DNA of 64,000 nucleotides from Amblyomma americanum (Eukaryota > Arthropoda > Arachnida > Ixodida > Ixodidae), in NCBI RefSeq assembly GCF_052857255.1, contig NC_135505.1, positions 135,278,356-135,342,355 of the forward strand, given 5' to 3'. Positions 11,179-21,884 of this stretch are shown one piece after another; position 1 is the first letter of the stretch, and every line of letters starts with the position of its first letter. Made by a program: the position numbers and the translations under genes. The notes under the pieces were generated by a model. The model ran no database searches. It was not told where the DNA came from and saw only the letters and a program-made list of their open reading frames with translations.

Positions 11179-11348
11179 TAGCCTACACCTCCAAAAAGAA
11201 AAGCGGTGTAGGAAGTGTAGTCCTCCTGCTACACTGCGGGTAAAAGAAATGCGTTCGTGTAGGTGGGTGGAGCTACACTTTTTCCACACTGGCAAAAAAA
11301 AAATGAAACCACGCTACACTGGCTACACTATTGAAGCTGCAGTGTAGG
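11179..11348. repeat. Cluster of CTACAC / GTGTAG hexamers
   Basis: Nine copies of CTACAC or its complement GTGTAG occur in about 170 bp, in both orientations, separated by unrelated spacers. The arrangement is not a tandem array. Function is unknown. Confidence 0.5.
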
Positions 11349-11541
11349 TAAAAAAATGGCCCTTTTGTCTCGGTCTAGTAAAGAGAGAGAAACTCTTTAT
11401 TAAGGAAAAAATTCAGTGCGGCACTTCATTGATCTAAAGTGCGGTGAGGCGGAAGCCATTAGCACGGTGTTGCTGCTTGCGTCGCTGATGTGTGGTGATG
11501 TTGATTAAAGACTACAAAGAGCGTTTAGGCGGCATGCTGAA

Positions 11542-11766
11542 TAATAATAATTGGTTTTGGGGAAAAGGAAATGGCGAAGTATCTGTCTCATATATTGTTG
11601 TGTTGCAGCGTTGCCAAGGGGTCCACGGAACATAATAATAATAATAATACTAATTGGTTTTGGGGAACGCCATCGCCCGTTTGGCGCGACGCCACGGCCG
11701 TTGGACAATTTAAGGAAAGGAAATGGCCCCTGTCTCACATATCTCGGTGGACACCCGAACCGCGTT
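11542..11766 (-). mobile_element. Composite of Ruka-like SINE 3' fragments
   Basis: Two partial minus-strand SINE tails lie next to each other: ATAATTGGTTTTGGGGAAAAGG at 11542-11601, and from about 11634 AAT repeats, TTGGTTTTGGGG, an unrelated insert and AAGGAAATGG to ACCCGAACCGCG. It looks like nested or rearranged insertion of two copies. Confidence 0.6.
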
Positions 11767-11779
11767 TGATTGACAGCTG

Positions 11780-11860
11780 TAGTGTGGCAGATTTCGCGGA
11801 CGGACGGACGGATGAACGAGCGGACGACGATGAGCCGTTAAAGGCTTTCGCCTTAAAATT
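11780..11860. repeat. Dispersed GGACGGACGG repeat, copy 1
   Basis: AGTGTGGCAGATTTCGCGGA followed by a GGAC-rich run, GACGATGAGCCGTTAAAG and GCTTTCGCCT. A second copy lies at 12567-12630 in the same orientation. The pair could mark one repeat family that flanks the AT-rich stretch at 11930-12480. Confidence 0.55.
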
Positions 11861-11929
11861 CAAGGACACGGACGATCTAAGTGCGCGAGGCGAAAGCCTG
11901 TCTGCGCCCACTTTGGCTGCTTCTTTTAT

Positions 11930-12480
11930 TATTTATTTTTAATTTTCATTTCTTAAACTTTTTTATTTTGTAATTTTTATTTTATATTCTTTTCATTTTT
12001 TATGTTATATTCTGCTGTTATATTTTTATTTCGTTTGTAAGACAGACGATTGGGGTTTGATGCCCCAGCGGCCAGTGGCGCCGAAGTAAGCGGTTTTTAT
12101 TAAAATAATAATAAAAAGGAAGGAAAAGATTTTTGCTAGCCCCGGCGTCTGCCATCGATGCTGAAGCACCTGAGCTGTGGCAGCGGACATAAAAGGATAG
12201 CGGGCAGAATGGAGGAATGAAATTAAAGAGGTGAGGGGACAGGAAGAGAGGATAGGGGGGGGGGGGGGGGGGGGGGAGACCGCCGAAGGAGAGAAAGCGG
12301 ACGGAAGACGAAGCTGACGAAGTTCAGTTTGGCGCTCACGAACGCTTGACTACTGAGCTGCGGTGTGCTAACAAAGATTGTGGCCGTCCACATTTATTCC
12401 TTGATTTGCTTCTATACAAGTTATTTATATTTTAACTTTTTATATTTATTTCGTTATTATTTATTTATTAACATATTACA
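11930..12480. other. AT-rich, gene-free stretch with a poly-G tract
   Basis: Mostly T- and TTTAT-rich sequence with an interruption containing a run of more than 20 G at about 12257. No coding or RNA features are visible. Confidence 0.5.
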
Positions 12481-12566
12481 AATTTATGACTAATTACTAA
12501 TCACCCATTGCTTAGTAATTGCTAAGAGTGCACGGGTTATAGCAATTATGCCATTGATGATGTCAT

Positions 12567-12630
12567 AGTGTGACAGATTTAGCGGACGGACGGACAACGA
12601 TGAGCCATTAAAGACTTTCGCCTGAATAGA
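12567..12630. repeat. Dispersed GGACGGACGG repeat, copy 2
   Basis: AGTGTGACAGATTTAGCGGA, GGACGGACAACGATGAGCC and GACTTTCGCCTGAATAGAG align with 11780-11860. It abuts the 3' end of the LINE that follows. Confidence 0.55.
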
Positions 12631-15230
12631 GAGGATGAGCCGGCGCAGTTGGTGAGTGCCGACATCTGGGTCCGCGTCCCTAGTCCGGGATACCGCAAGA
12701 TCCCGCCGCCTCGCAATCTCGGCGTGCGAGGGTAGCTTGTGTCGAGGAGGAAGGACTCGAGGAAGGAACAACACCACTTAGAGGAAATTCCAGACTAGGT
12801 GGCGCTGGGAGGAAGGTCTCCCAAGCCTCTTTCGTGGGTGTGGGGTGGGGAGGGAAGTGGGGACTGTGTTGACAGGCCGACACTATGGGAGATAGAGAAC
12901 ATAGCTCGTCACAGTGTGGGCACAAAGGACTCACTTTCGGGTCATAGCGAGCAGCCATGGCGGGACACCGTAGGTGTTCGTCTGTAGCAGTCGCAGAATG
13001 CGTTCGTCTGCCTTCGACAGCCCCTTTGCCGGTGGAGGGAACTGGCGATGCCTGTCTTTGTAATAGTCGACGATTTCTCGAAACCGCAGAACAGGTCGTC
13101 TAGGCTCATTGGTTGGGGTGAACGCGGAAGTAGGTGCCCGGAGGATAAGTGTTCGGGCAGCCGCATTCGCAGATTCGTTACCACATAGTCCCTGGTGAGC
13201 CGGCGCCCACACTATGCCTCTAGGCGTGGGTTCGGAGTCTTTAGCGGCGTTGTAGAGTATGCCATAGGCTGCACGACATACCTCGTCCTTGACATAACTC
13301 TCGCAAGCGAAACGCGAGTCTGAGATGACAACTTGGCATTGGGGGGTCTGCGACCGGGAGGGCGATAGAGAGTTCTTCAGCCCGGAGGGCATTCTCGGAG
13401 CGGAAGGAGAGCCCATTGGTTTGCAAGTTCTGGCGGACTATGGCGGTCGTGTTGTGGCCCGATGGAGTCGGACCTGCAGCGTCAACGCAGAACACGCCGG
13501 GTATGGAACCACGTTGTGCATCCAGCGCCCGAGCACGCGCTGTTCTTTGGCCTTCGCGTGTACGTGGAGTCATGATGTGTGGCAGGAGTTCGACCCATAG
13601 CCTGTGGCGTCACAGCTTCGGGATACGGAGTCGTTCCTCCTGGACACAAGGTATGGTTATTTTGAGGCAACTGAATATACGGCGTCCTGGCCCCGTCTGC
13701 TGCAGTCGCGTGTATTGACTAACGAGATGAGCCTCTCGGAACTCCGAGTAGGTGTTGAGCACCCCAAGGCCGTGAGGCGTACCGTGGAGGTGGTAATCGG
13801 GAGGACCAGAGCTCGTGTCAAGACTTTGCGAATACGGACGTCTAACTGCTTTAGGTTAGCTGCGTTAAGGCGGAGGTACGGCGCCGATATAGAGGATACG
13901 ACTAGTGCCATAAGTTTGAGCGAGACCGAGCGCATCACGTCCGCGCAAGCCACCGGGCCCGTTACGTACGCGTCGTAGCATACGACCTGCCATTTCCCCC
14001 ACGCGCTTGATTTTGGCAATGGTGATGCCGCTTTTAGCCAGCGATGAATGTGTAAGCCTAAGACTGATGTCGCCAACCTCGCGGACAGGACCCTCGGGAA
14101 GGGCAACGCACATCGAGGTTAAGTCGGTCTTGCAGACACGAATGTGCAGTAGCTCGGACTTGAATTGGACAAGAGCGAGCCCGCATGAGTTGACGCAAAT
14201 CTCGACTATGGTGGCGGCGTGCTGGAGGCTCTCCTCCATTTCACCGGCGCTGCCTTAATTGGTTAGCCCGTAGTGTTACGTCCTCGGCATATATTGCCTG
14301 GTGCACTCTTCCCACCCGCTGCGGGAGGGAAGGTAGCTCCATCATTCTGATGTTGAACAGGAAAGGCGAGAGCATAGCGCCCTGAGGAGTGCCCCTGGTT
14401 CTCATGTGGTAAGCTCCGTTCTTCTGATCATCGATCCGGAGCAGGGCCTGTCGTTGGGAAAGAAAGTCGTGGACGTAGCTGAACGCCTTTGCACTGCAAT
14501 TTGTGCGGCTTAGGTTGGACAGTATGCTGCCATGTTTGACGTTATCAAAAGCGCCCTTAAGGTCTAATGCCAGAATAGCGTGGTCTCTCCATGTGGACGT
14601 CAGAGGAGCGATGATGTCCTTGCGGAGTTGTAAAGGTATAAGTCTTGGGCGTACATGTGAGGGCGGAACCCGTACGTGGTGTCTGCAAACAGATCCTTGG
14701 ATTCGATATAGAAAGACAACCGGTCTCGAACCATCGTCTCCATGAGTTTCCCAACGCATGAGGTTAGCGCGATGGGACTCAAGTTGACAAAGTGTACTGT
14801 CTTTCAGGACTTGGGAATGAAAATCACGAGGGAGGTTATCCATTCACTATGGAGGGGGAACCCGTCTCAAATCCGATTGATGTATTCGATGAGTTGAAGA
14901 TACGCCAGGGCGGGCAGGTTCACAAGCAGCGTAACTGTAATGCGATCGAGACCGGGAGCCGTACCCCTTCTTCTTTTCGCCATGGTTGTTTTCAAGTTAT
15001 AGAACGCGAAAGGAGCGTCCATGTCCGTGCTGGGTTGTCCTGCGCACTGGAACTCGGGAGCTTGTGTGTCCTGTGTGTGGCACAGGTAGCGCTCATACAG
15101 ATCCCCACTCACGCTCCTTACGGACCCCACCTTCCCCACTCGTGTCGGTACGTCCATAGCACACGACACATGCCCCGACCTCACCCTCACCACATAGACT
15201 GCACACGCAACTTGGCTGAATCTTAACGAT
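12631..15230 (-). mobile_element. Decayed non-LTR retrotransposon (RT + RNase H, I-like group)
   Basis: Read on the minus strand: an RT entry segment with KRRRGTAPGLDRITVTLL (about 14900-15000), an RT palm with LALDLKGAFDNVKHG and GTPQGAMLSPFLFN (14241-14843), then a connector (13865-14239), an RNase H-like domain with VVISDSRFAC and WAPAHQGLCGNESANAAAR (12931-13416), and a C-terminal CPHCDELCSL-type zinc motif. The RT catalytic box reads IYAEDVTL where Tyr-Ala-Asp-Asp is expected, so the first catalytic aspartate is replaced. The open frame changes phase several times and contains stops. The endonuclease half is absent. RNase H after RT places it near the I group rather than Jockey or CR1. 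Confidence 0.85.
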
Positions 15231-15458
15231 ACCTTGGGTAACGGCCACTGCGCACTTCATGTCACCATTCACACAAACGCGTCCCGCAAACGCTGGGGCC
15301 CAGCCCATCTCACACAGTGCCACCGATTCCGCATGTCTACGATCCCAAACGTCCTACTGACGGAGGGGTATGACGTTTGGCCAGACACATCACTGCACTG
15401 CGGCGCGAGCACACTCGGACCCTTCCTCTGACGGAAGACAGACCAGCGGTGGACATCC

Positions 15459-15615
15459 ACCTATAGACAATCTATACATTTATCGCCATACACTTTTAGT
15501 AGACTTTTGTCTATAGAGAGTCTATAGACTATGAATAGACAAAAAGAAATATCTGTAGGAAGGCAATACAGTCTATAAGAAGTCTATAGACTGTCTAGAG
15601 ACTATTTTTATAAGT
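15459..15615. repeat. AGTCTATAGACT-rich repeat, left copy
   Basis: This is dense in the palindrome AGTCTATAGACT and its variants. It is the inverted counterpart of 16853-17110: the order TAGTAGACTTTTGTCTATAG, GAATAGACAAAAAGAAATAT, AATACAGTCTATAAGAAGT recurs reversed there. Confidence 0.75.
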
Positions 15616-15778
15616 GCCCTCAGGTGACGTAACAGCACTGTTTCACGTTTTTTTTTGTTGCAATGTTACTGAATAAATCAAGCTTAAAAGTAAGCGTCAC
15701 GCTAACGGCAACTCTTCAGGGCACTGTTTTGCGTTCCTCAGTGAGCTTCAACAAACTAGTCGCATGATATTTTACATG

Positions 15779-16073
15779 CCCGCCGCGGTAGCTCAATGGT
15801 TAGGCGCTCGGCTACTGATCCGGAGTTCCCGGGTTCGAACCCGACAGCGGCGGCTGCGTTTTTATGGAGGCAAAACGCTAAGGCGCCCGTGTGCTGTGCG
15901 ATGTCAGTGCACGTTAAAGATCCCCAGGATGGTCGAAATTATTCCGGAGCCCTCAAATACGGTACCTCTTTCTTCCTTTCTTTCACTCCCTCCTTATTCC
16001 TTTCCTTACGGCGTGGTCCAGGTGTCGATCGATATGTGGGACAGATTCTGCGGCATTTCCTTTCCTAAAAAAA
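15779..16073 (+). mobile_element. Ruka-like SINE type A
   Basis: Near full-length plus copy. The head reads CCGCCGCGGTAGCTCAATGG with an intact box B, and the tail ends in an A run. It sits between the two inverted AGTCTATAGACT repeats. Confidence 0.87.
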
Positions 16074-16362
16074 AATATTTTCAGGTCTTGATTATGAAGG
16101 TCTTGAATGGCGACTGGTCTGCGTTCGGTGCGTGAAGTCTTGTTGCGAGCGCCGTGGCGTCAGAAATCTACTGAGGCCTTTCTTCTTCCTTCACGACGCT
16201 CATGATGGGCACGACCGCTATCTGCATTGCTGGGCAGGGAAAAAATGAATGAGAAGCACGTTAAGAACACAGGCGTGGTCATCACCGCAAGAAGACATTG
16301 CCACATAATTATTTTGGCCATGCGATATGAATTGCGGATATGCAAGAACCAAACGCAAGCGG

Positions 16363-16597
16363 GCCGTCGCGGTGGCTCAGTGGTAATGGCGCTCGGCTGC
16401 TGACCCGAAAGACGCGGGTTCGCGATCCCGGCCGCGGCGGTCGAATTTCGATGGAGGCAAAATTCTTGAGGCGCGTGTACTGTGCGATGTCAGTGCACGG
16501 TAAAGAACCCCAAGTGGTCGAAATTTCCGGAGCCCTTCACTACGGCGTCCCTCATAGCCTGAGTCAATTTAGGAAGTTAAATCCCCTAAATCCAAAC
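16363..16597 (+). mobile_element. Ruka-like SINE type B
   Basis: Plus copy with the head GTCGCGGTGGCTCAGTGG, the GACCCGAAAGACGCGGGTTC segment, a two-base insertion in box B (GGTTCGCGATCCC), and a degraded tail ending TAAATCCAAACC. Confidence 0.85.
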
Positions 16598-16852
16598 CAA
16601 ATTTATACACGGTGGACTGCGTTAGTAAGGTTATGTATAGCTTATCTGAGATATGAGGAAGTTGAGCGTTATAATAAGAAATAAAACTTTCTTTTGAATT
16701 AGTGTGCTTTCTTCCGTGTTTGTGCCGTGAAGTGCACGGCGCGTCGCAAGCATCATGTGCAGCCAATTAAGCCCAGTTATTGTGCACTTAAGAATTGAGC
16801 CAACGAGCCAGCAGTTGCAAAGGAATGTAATTGCGTACAACCTATAACAATT

Positions 16853-17110
16853 GCGTACAGTCTATAAGAAGTATACAGACTCTATAAGCTATCTTTATGA
16901 CTTCTTATAGACTGTATTGCCATCCTATAGATATTTCTTTTTTGTCTATTCACAGTCTATAGACTGTCTGTAGACAAAATTTTACTAAAAGTGTGTGGCC
17001 ATAAATTTATAGATTGTCTTTAGACTGTCCATAGGATTTGTATTGCTTACAGACTGTTCTCTAGAGCTCCTCTATGGACAGTCTGTAGACTGTATGAAGA
17101 AGTTTTCGTA
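16853..17110. repeat. AGTCTATAGACT-rich repeat, right (inverted) copy
   Basis: The inner 170 bp is the reverse complement of 15459-15615 with scattered changes. It continues about 90 bp further with the same motif. Together the two copies could be long terminal inverted repeats of a roughly 1.6-kb fold-back element into which two SINEs later inserted. Confidence 0.7.
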
Positions 17111-18170
17111 AAGAAACGACGCAAAGAAACAGTTAGGGTAAATCCTATAACTATTTTGACAGGCTAAACCTGAGAATTCATTCAATGTTGTCGAGAATGA
17201 AATGAAGACAAACATCGCTTTAAAAGTTAATCTTCGTGTTAGGACTGAGTTGTGTTTTGTAAGATCGCTTATTACAAGCAGTCGTCACAACAGCTTGCAC
17301 AGTGCGCCTGGTTTTTCTCAAATGTGCGTCTGTTAGCCAGTGACATCAGACCGCGGGTAAACAGGTTTCAGGCAGAATTCTGGGCAGCAGCTATGGAACG
17401 ATAGATCGACTCACGCACAGAGACACACAAACACGGTGCCTTGAGCACAAAACCTGCTTTAGCTTTAAAATGTAGCCTAATGTGCTCACCTTACGGACAA
17501 GCCCGAAAGGCGATCTAGGTCTGTGAGTGCATGCGGGCGGTGTCGTCAAATTTACGATAAACTCTTGCTACTTGCGAAGCCATGACGACATCGCACTTTC
17601 GTTGCAAGTGGCACGAGTGACCAGTTACAGGAACGGCGGAATGCAACGAGTGACGCTGGTGTTCAAAAACACGCCGATAGCGCGGGTTACACGCCGTTCG
17701 CATCCCCCATTCGAAGGAACGGTTTAGTAAAGAGTCATCGCCGGCAATGAATTCTGTTTTTCTTTGTGTGTGTTTTTTATGCTGCAGTTCTAATCGGTAT
17801 GCATCACAGTTTGTATTGCGTGGGATACTGCATTTTCGCTTAAAATTTGTACTTATGAACCGCGTCCGAAAATACAAAATTACTGGCTAAACTCTAGTTT
17901 CCAGAAAAACTTTATACGATGATAGTCTGTGCTTCACATGTGACGTTGGTCTTTTATATACCAGATCCCCGCTGAGTTAATGACCTGTACGAACACAAAA
18001 TAATTTTTCTTTTCAATGCGAGAACATTATGAGGGCTATGACAACGAAAACTGTGTAGCATCGGAGTATGTGTGAAGCTTCCACCTTCCAACCATGGCAG
18101 GTTGTAGCTGGCGTTTAGCGGGAGTTCCCGTTCTTCATCCGCCACCTCTCCACCTGCCACCTACTTTAAC
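17111..18170. other. No gene seen
   Basis: Short open frames only. I find no splice-site pairs, RNA genes or repeats shared with other parts of the window. Confidence 0.4.
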
Positions 18171-18188
18171 ACGTAGTATAATGAAACA

Positions 18189-18453
18189 GCGCCTGTAATA
18201 GTCGAAAAATACGACTGAGCCTGTCCCAAAATACAACAAAGTTTTGCCGTCCTGTCGTTACAACAAATTTTCTGCAGTATTGGGAATGTGTCTGTTGTTG
18301 CGACAGAACTAGCTCTGTCGTTACGGCAGGAGGCTGCTCAATACTACAGAAAATCCTGCTGTTACTGCAAGAATTTCTGTTGTGAGGTCCCAAAATACTA
18401 CAGGAAAATCTGCCGTGACAGCAAGAAATTTTCTGTAGTATTTTTCGATAGGG
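18189..18453. mobile_element. Short non-autonomous DNA element with internal repeats
   Basis: A 10-bp direct repeat TAATGAAACA flanks it at 18179-18188 and 18454-18463. The ends are imperfect inverted repeats: TCGAAAAATACGAC near the left, GTAGTATTTTTCGA near the right. Inside, a unit like CCCAAAATACTACAGGAAAA, then TCTGCCGTGACAGCAAGAA, is repeated in both orientations. No coding capacity. Target-site length near 8-10 bp would suit hAT-type elements. Confidence 0.6.
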
Positions 18454-18990
18454 TAATGAAACACTGTCGCTGGCAGGAATTGGCAAGGATATTTAATGAA
18501 CAGGTAATAGCGGTTGGGTTCTCGCAATGACGGTGGCTTAGTGCAGTTAGAAGTAGCGGTAGTGATCGCAGTGGTGGAACTCAGGATCCAGGCTGCAGAA
18601 CCATTGCACAAAAATGAGAGGGCAGAGAAGCATGTCCTCGTATTTCCACCCCATCAATACAGTTTATCGCCCCTTAGTTTGTTTTCCAGGTAAAATGCTT
18701 TGGATAGCAAGAACCAGCACTTGGCCATGTTGTCCTCCAGTGTACCGTTGTCGAATGCTGAAGAATGAGAACACTCCAAGGTGATAGGCGTGAGCCCGGC
18801 GTCGGAGAGCCGCTTTGACATGATAACAATTAATCATCTCACTGTCACTCATTCCCTCTGTCTGGGGAGCGAACTTTTTCACTTGCTGGAAAGAAGGCGA
18901 GCACAAAATCACCTCTTGAATGGCACCTCTTGAATGGCACGCTCAAACGGGAGTTCTTCAGTAGGCTATGTTAAGGAAGACATTAAATAA

Positions 18991-19231
18991 AAATTGGTGG
19001 TGATTTAGTTTTTGTTAAACCTGTAGTGACGCGATAGCTACAGCTGGCCGAGTGGTACTTGGTCACGTGACCAACCACGTGACGAACCACGTGATCAGCC
19101 ACGGCGCCGCGCCATCGGCAGCTGCTCCGCACCACGTGACCGATTACGTGACAGCGTGGCGGACACAGGGTGGAGGCGCCGCCACGTTGAAGGCTCGAAA
19201 TGCTACCGTAATGTATCTATCGCTACAAAAA
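18991..19231. repeat. E-box repeat, copy 2
   Basis: Longer copy of the repeat at 4022-4210, with four CACGTG palindromes in about 90 bp. It lies in the intron of the JHAMT-like pseudogene. Confidence 0.65.
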
Positions 19232-19436
19232 CCGAAGCTCTCGTTCCTTTCACTGCAACTATAGGGAAGTGACGGTAGTATTGGCTAACTATACTAATAA
19301 ACTTAAAATACGGACTCAAAGGAACCACATTCCGGTGAACAACGTTTCCACAAGAGGACTTGTCTTTCTCTTAGTCAAGAGGGCCATGATAAATCCTCTT
19401 CTTGAAATGTTGCGCAATGAACTAAGGGACCCCTAA

Positions 19437-19675
19437 GCCACCGCGGTGGCTCAGTGGCTATAGCGCTCGACTGCTGACACGAAAGACGCGGGTTCGATCC
19501 CTGCCGCGCCGGTCGAATTTCGATGGAGGCGAAATGCTAGACGCCCGTGTACAGTGCGATGTCAGTGCACGTTAAGGAACCCCAGGTGGTCGAAATTTCC
19601 GGAGCACTTCACTACGGTGTCCCTCATAGCCTGAGTCGCTTTTGGACTTTAAACCCCCATAAACCAAACCCAACC
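19437..19675 (+). mobile_element. Ruka-like SINE type B
   Basis: Full plus copy with head CCACCGCGGTGGCTCAGTGG and tail CCATAAACCAAACCCAACC. It lies in the intron of the JHAMT-like pseudogene, antisense to it. Confidence 0.88.
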
Positions 19676-20036
19676 AAGGGACCCCTTCTTCCCCTTGTTC
19701 ATATTTCCGGTTCAGACTCTTGGGTGAACAACTGATATCTAGAATCCCAATTCTGCCGGTTAGAACATACCTCCGAATACTTAGCCCACCGGTCCATCTT
19801 GGCTGACGGCGCCCAAACAGGAGTACACTGATGTGAGGCGCAGCTGACGATCAAACACTCTCCAGATTGCTTCAGAATCCTGCGGCAATGTTCTTCAAAC
19901 CTTCTGCCTGGTCCGCCAACCAGTGAAGGCAGAAAAAAGAGTACACTCTGTCAAACTGGCCGAATTCGGAGAGAAACGCGGTGACGTTCCCACTTATGTC
20001 GAGTTCACGAAAAACCAGGTTGCAGTGAGGTGACTG

Positions 20037-20285
20037 GGCCGCCGCGGTGGCTGAGTGGTTATGGCGCTCGGCTGCCGGCCCGAAAGACGCGGGTTCGATC
20101 CCGGCCGCAGCGGTCGAATTTCGATGAAGGCGAAATTCTAGAGGCCCGAGCACTGCACGATGTCAGCGCACGTTAAAGAACCACAGGTGGTCGAAATTTT
20201 CGAAGCCCTTCACTACGGCGTCTCTCATAGCCTGAGTTGCTTTGGGACGTTAAACCCCTATAAACCAAACCAAACCATAAACCAA
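20037..20285 (+). mobile_element. Ruka-like SINE type B inside an exon
   Basis: Full plus copy flanked by a perfect 15-bp direct repeat, GCAGTGAGGTGACTG, at 20022-20036 and 20286-20300. Removing it with one repeat copy restores continuity of the methyltransferase frame across the site, so it inserted into an existing coding exon. Confidence 0.92.
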
Positions 20286-20652
20286 GCAGTGAGGTGACTG
20301 CCTGCTAGCGTGTGCGACCATTTCCGGGGAGCTGTCGATGTCGACCATCCTGCGACAATGCAGACACCGAGGAAGGAGGATTCAACGCGTGAAACCTCCC
20401 GTGCCGCATCCAACATCTAGATACGGTCGTGAGTCGTCCGGCGGTATCCTGAAGGCCGTCGCCTTATCTACTCTGCTAGCAACGAGACTGACACAATCAG
20501 GTTGATCAGCATAGCGAACACGAGGTGGCTGAGTGTTGCTGCAGCTGTGAATCATATTACCGACCAGTGGACGGATCTGCGGTTGCATTTTAAGCTAGCT
20601 CAAAGCACAGGACGGTGCGGTACATCATGACTACGGCACGAGATGTTCCAAG

Positions 20653-21081
20653 ATGAAAAAAAAAAATTATCTGTACACGCTTTTCGTTCCGCCCATAATC
20701 TCAGAACTCGACAGAGTCTATAAAATATTTCAATCGAAAAATCCTGATCCAGTCAAGCTTTTTGAAGATTTAGATATGCATGTCAGGTCGATGCTGTTTA
20801 AAGTGGTCCTGAAGGAGCATGCGTGTCCAACTGCAGAGTGCGAGAAGCAGTTGCTTCACATACGTGCATGTAACCACGGAACTGTTTTCTTTGACTCCTT
20901 TCACAACAGCTCGCTTTCAGGCGGCGAGAAGAACCAGACGCTGGACCGCTGTCGTGTGTACCTTGTGGCGTGTATCGAATCACTGCTAAACAAGCTGCCT
21001 GAAAACCTAGAGCTACTGCAGAACTTCAAACTGTTAACAGAGGCCCTGATGCATTCGTGGCACGCCGTTTCGCACATTTGA
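20653..21081 (+). mobile_element. hAT transposase-like fragment
   Basis: A 142-codon open frame resembles the middle-to-late part of hAT-type transposase-derived proteins: ISELDRVYKIFQ, LFEDLDMHVRSMLFKVV, FDSFHNSSL, and a C-terminal helical stretch with RVYLVACIESLLNKLPENLEL. It has no BED finger, catalytic DDE region or hATC dimerisation motif, and no terminal repeats were found. It lies back to back with the JHAMT-like pseudogene. A host gene exon is less likely. Family assignment rests on general pattern only. Confidence 0.45.
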
Positions 21082-21884
21082 CAGTCATTTCCATGGTCGC
21101 AGCACCGAGTAGGACATCAACCCTTGAAAGCGAGTACGGAACTTTGCAGTCGATGCTCCCGTCAATTGCAAAGGGTGACAGTGTCAGAGAGAGGTTTCAG
21201 TCTGGTGACCGTGAGTAAAACAGACCGCCGCAACAAACTAAGCGTGCGTACTTTGGAAACTGTACTCCATGGATGTACAATGTGGCTTAAAGAAGTAAGG
21301 GTGCTGCTACAATTTTGAACCAAGCCGGCGTTTCTTGGACAAGTTTAACAGTGCTGTTATGAATGAGTAGTGATGTGAACGAATGAAGGGCATAAAGTTT
21401 TGTGTGGTAATACTGAAGCATGTTTCTTGAGTCGCCGTGTGTCTAGGCGGGTAAGATTTTTATAGTGTAGTCAACCAGCTTTTTTACAAATTTGGTATGT
21501 TTCGCTTTCTGTTGCGTCACTTGGCCTGGTCAACCGTATGTAGTTTTAGTCACAGGTGTACTGTTTTCTGTCCGGATTTTTAATCGCCAATAAAAAAAAA
21601 ACTTCATATCACTTTCCGATGGCACATGTTGGCGACATTTTGGCTACTAACTCTTTTGGTCTGGTTTCATGGCTGGCTAGTTTTGGGCTACACTTTTTCT
21701 ATACTTTGGCTACGGCAATTTGCGCCATCTGGCGACGCCCTGACGGACAGACCAGGCAGAACGAAGGCAGGAGACATTCGTCTGCGCGGCTGCGCCTGTG
21801 ACTGTGCGGCGTCTTTATTAGCGCACAGACTGCGTATTTTTGCGTCTCTCTTGGTATTCAACGCGGAATTTGTGCGGTTTCTAA

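Larger units (their letters stand above)
18654..20588 (-). pseudogene. JHAMT-like methyltransferase pseudogene
   Basis: Exon 20588-19771 carries the SAM-binding motif I, YLDVGCGTGGFTR, then MVDIDSSPEMVAHA, a typical start for class I methyltransferases of the juvenile-hormone acid methyltransferase (JHAMT) type, which O-methylate farnesoic or juvenile hormone acids in insects. It ends at a good donor, TATTCGGAG|GTATGT. Exon 18885-18654 follows an acceptor TTCTTTCCAG in matching phase 0, with KKFAPQTEGMSDSEMINCY and LTPITLECSHSSAFDNGTL, and stops at 18654-18656. Four lesions break it: an in-frame TGA directly after motif I (20382-20384), a type B SINE at 20037-20285, a frameshift near 19880 and another near 18818. 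Intron and splice sites survive, so this is a decayed genomic duplicate and not a retrocopy. JHAMT-like is my reading of the motifs; a related methyltransferase is possible. Confidence 0.8.
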
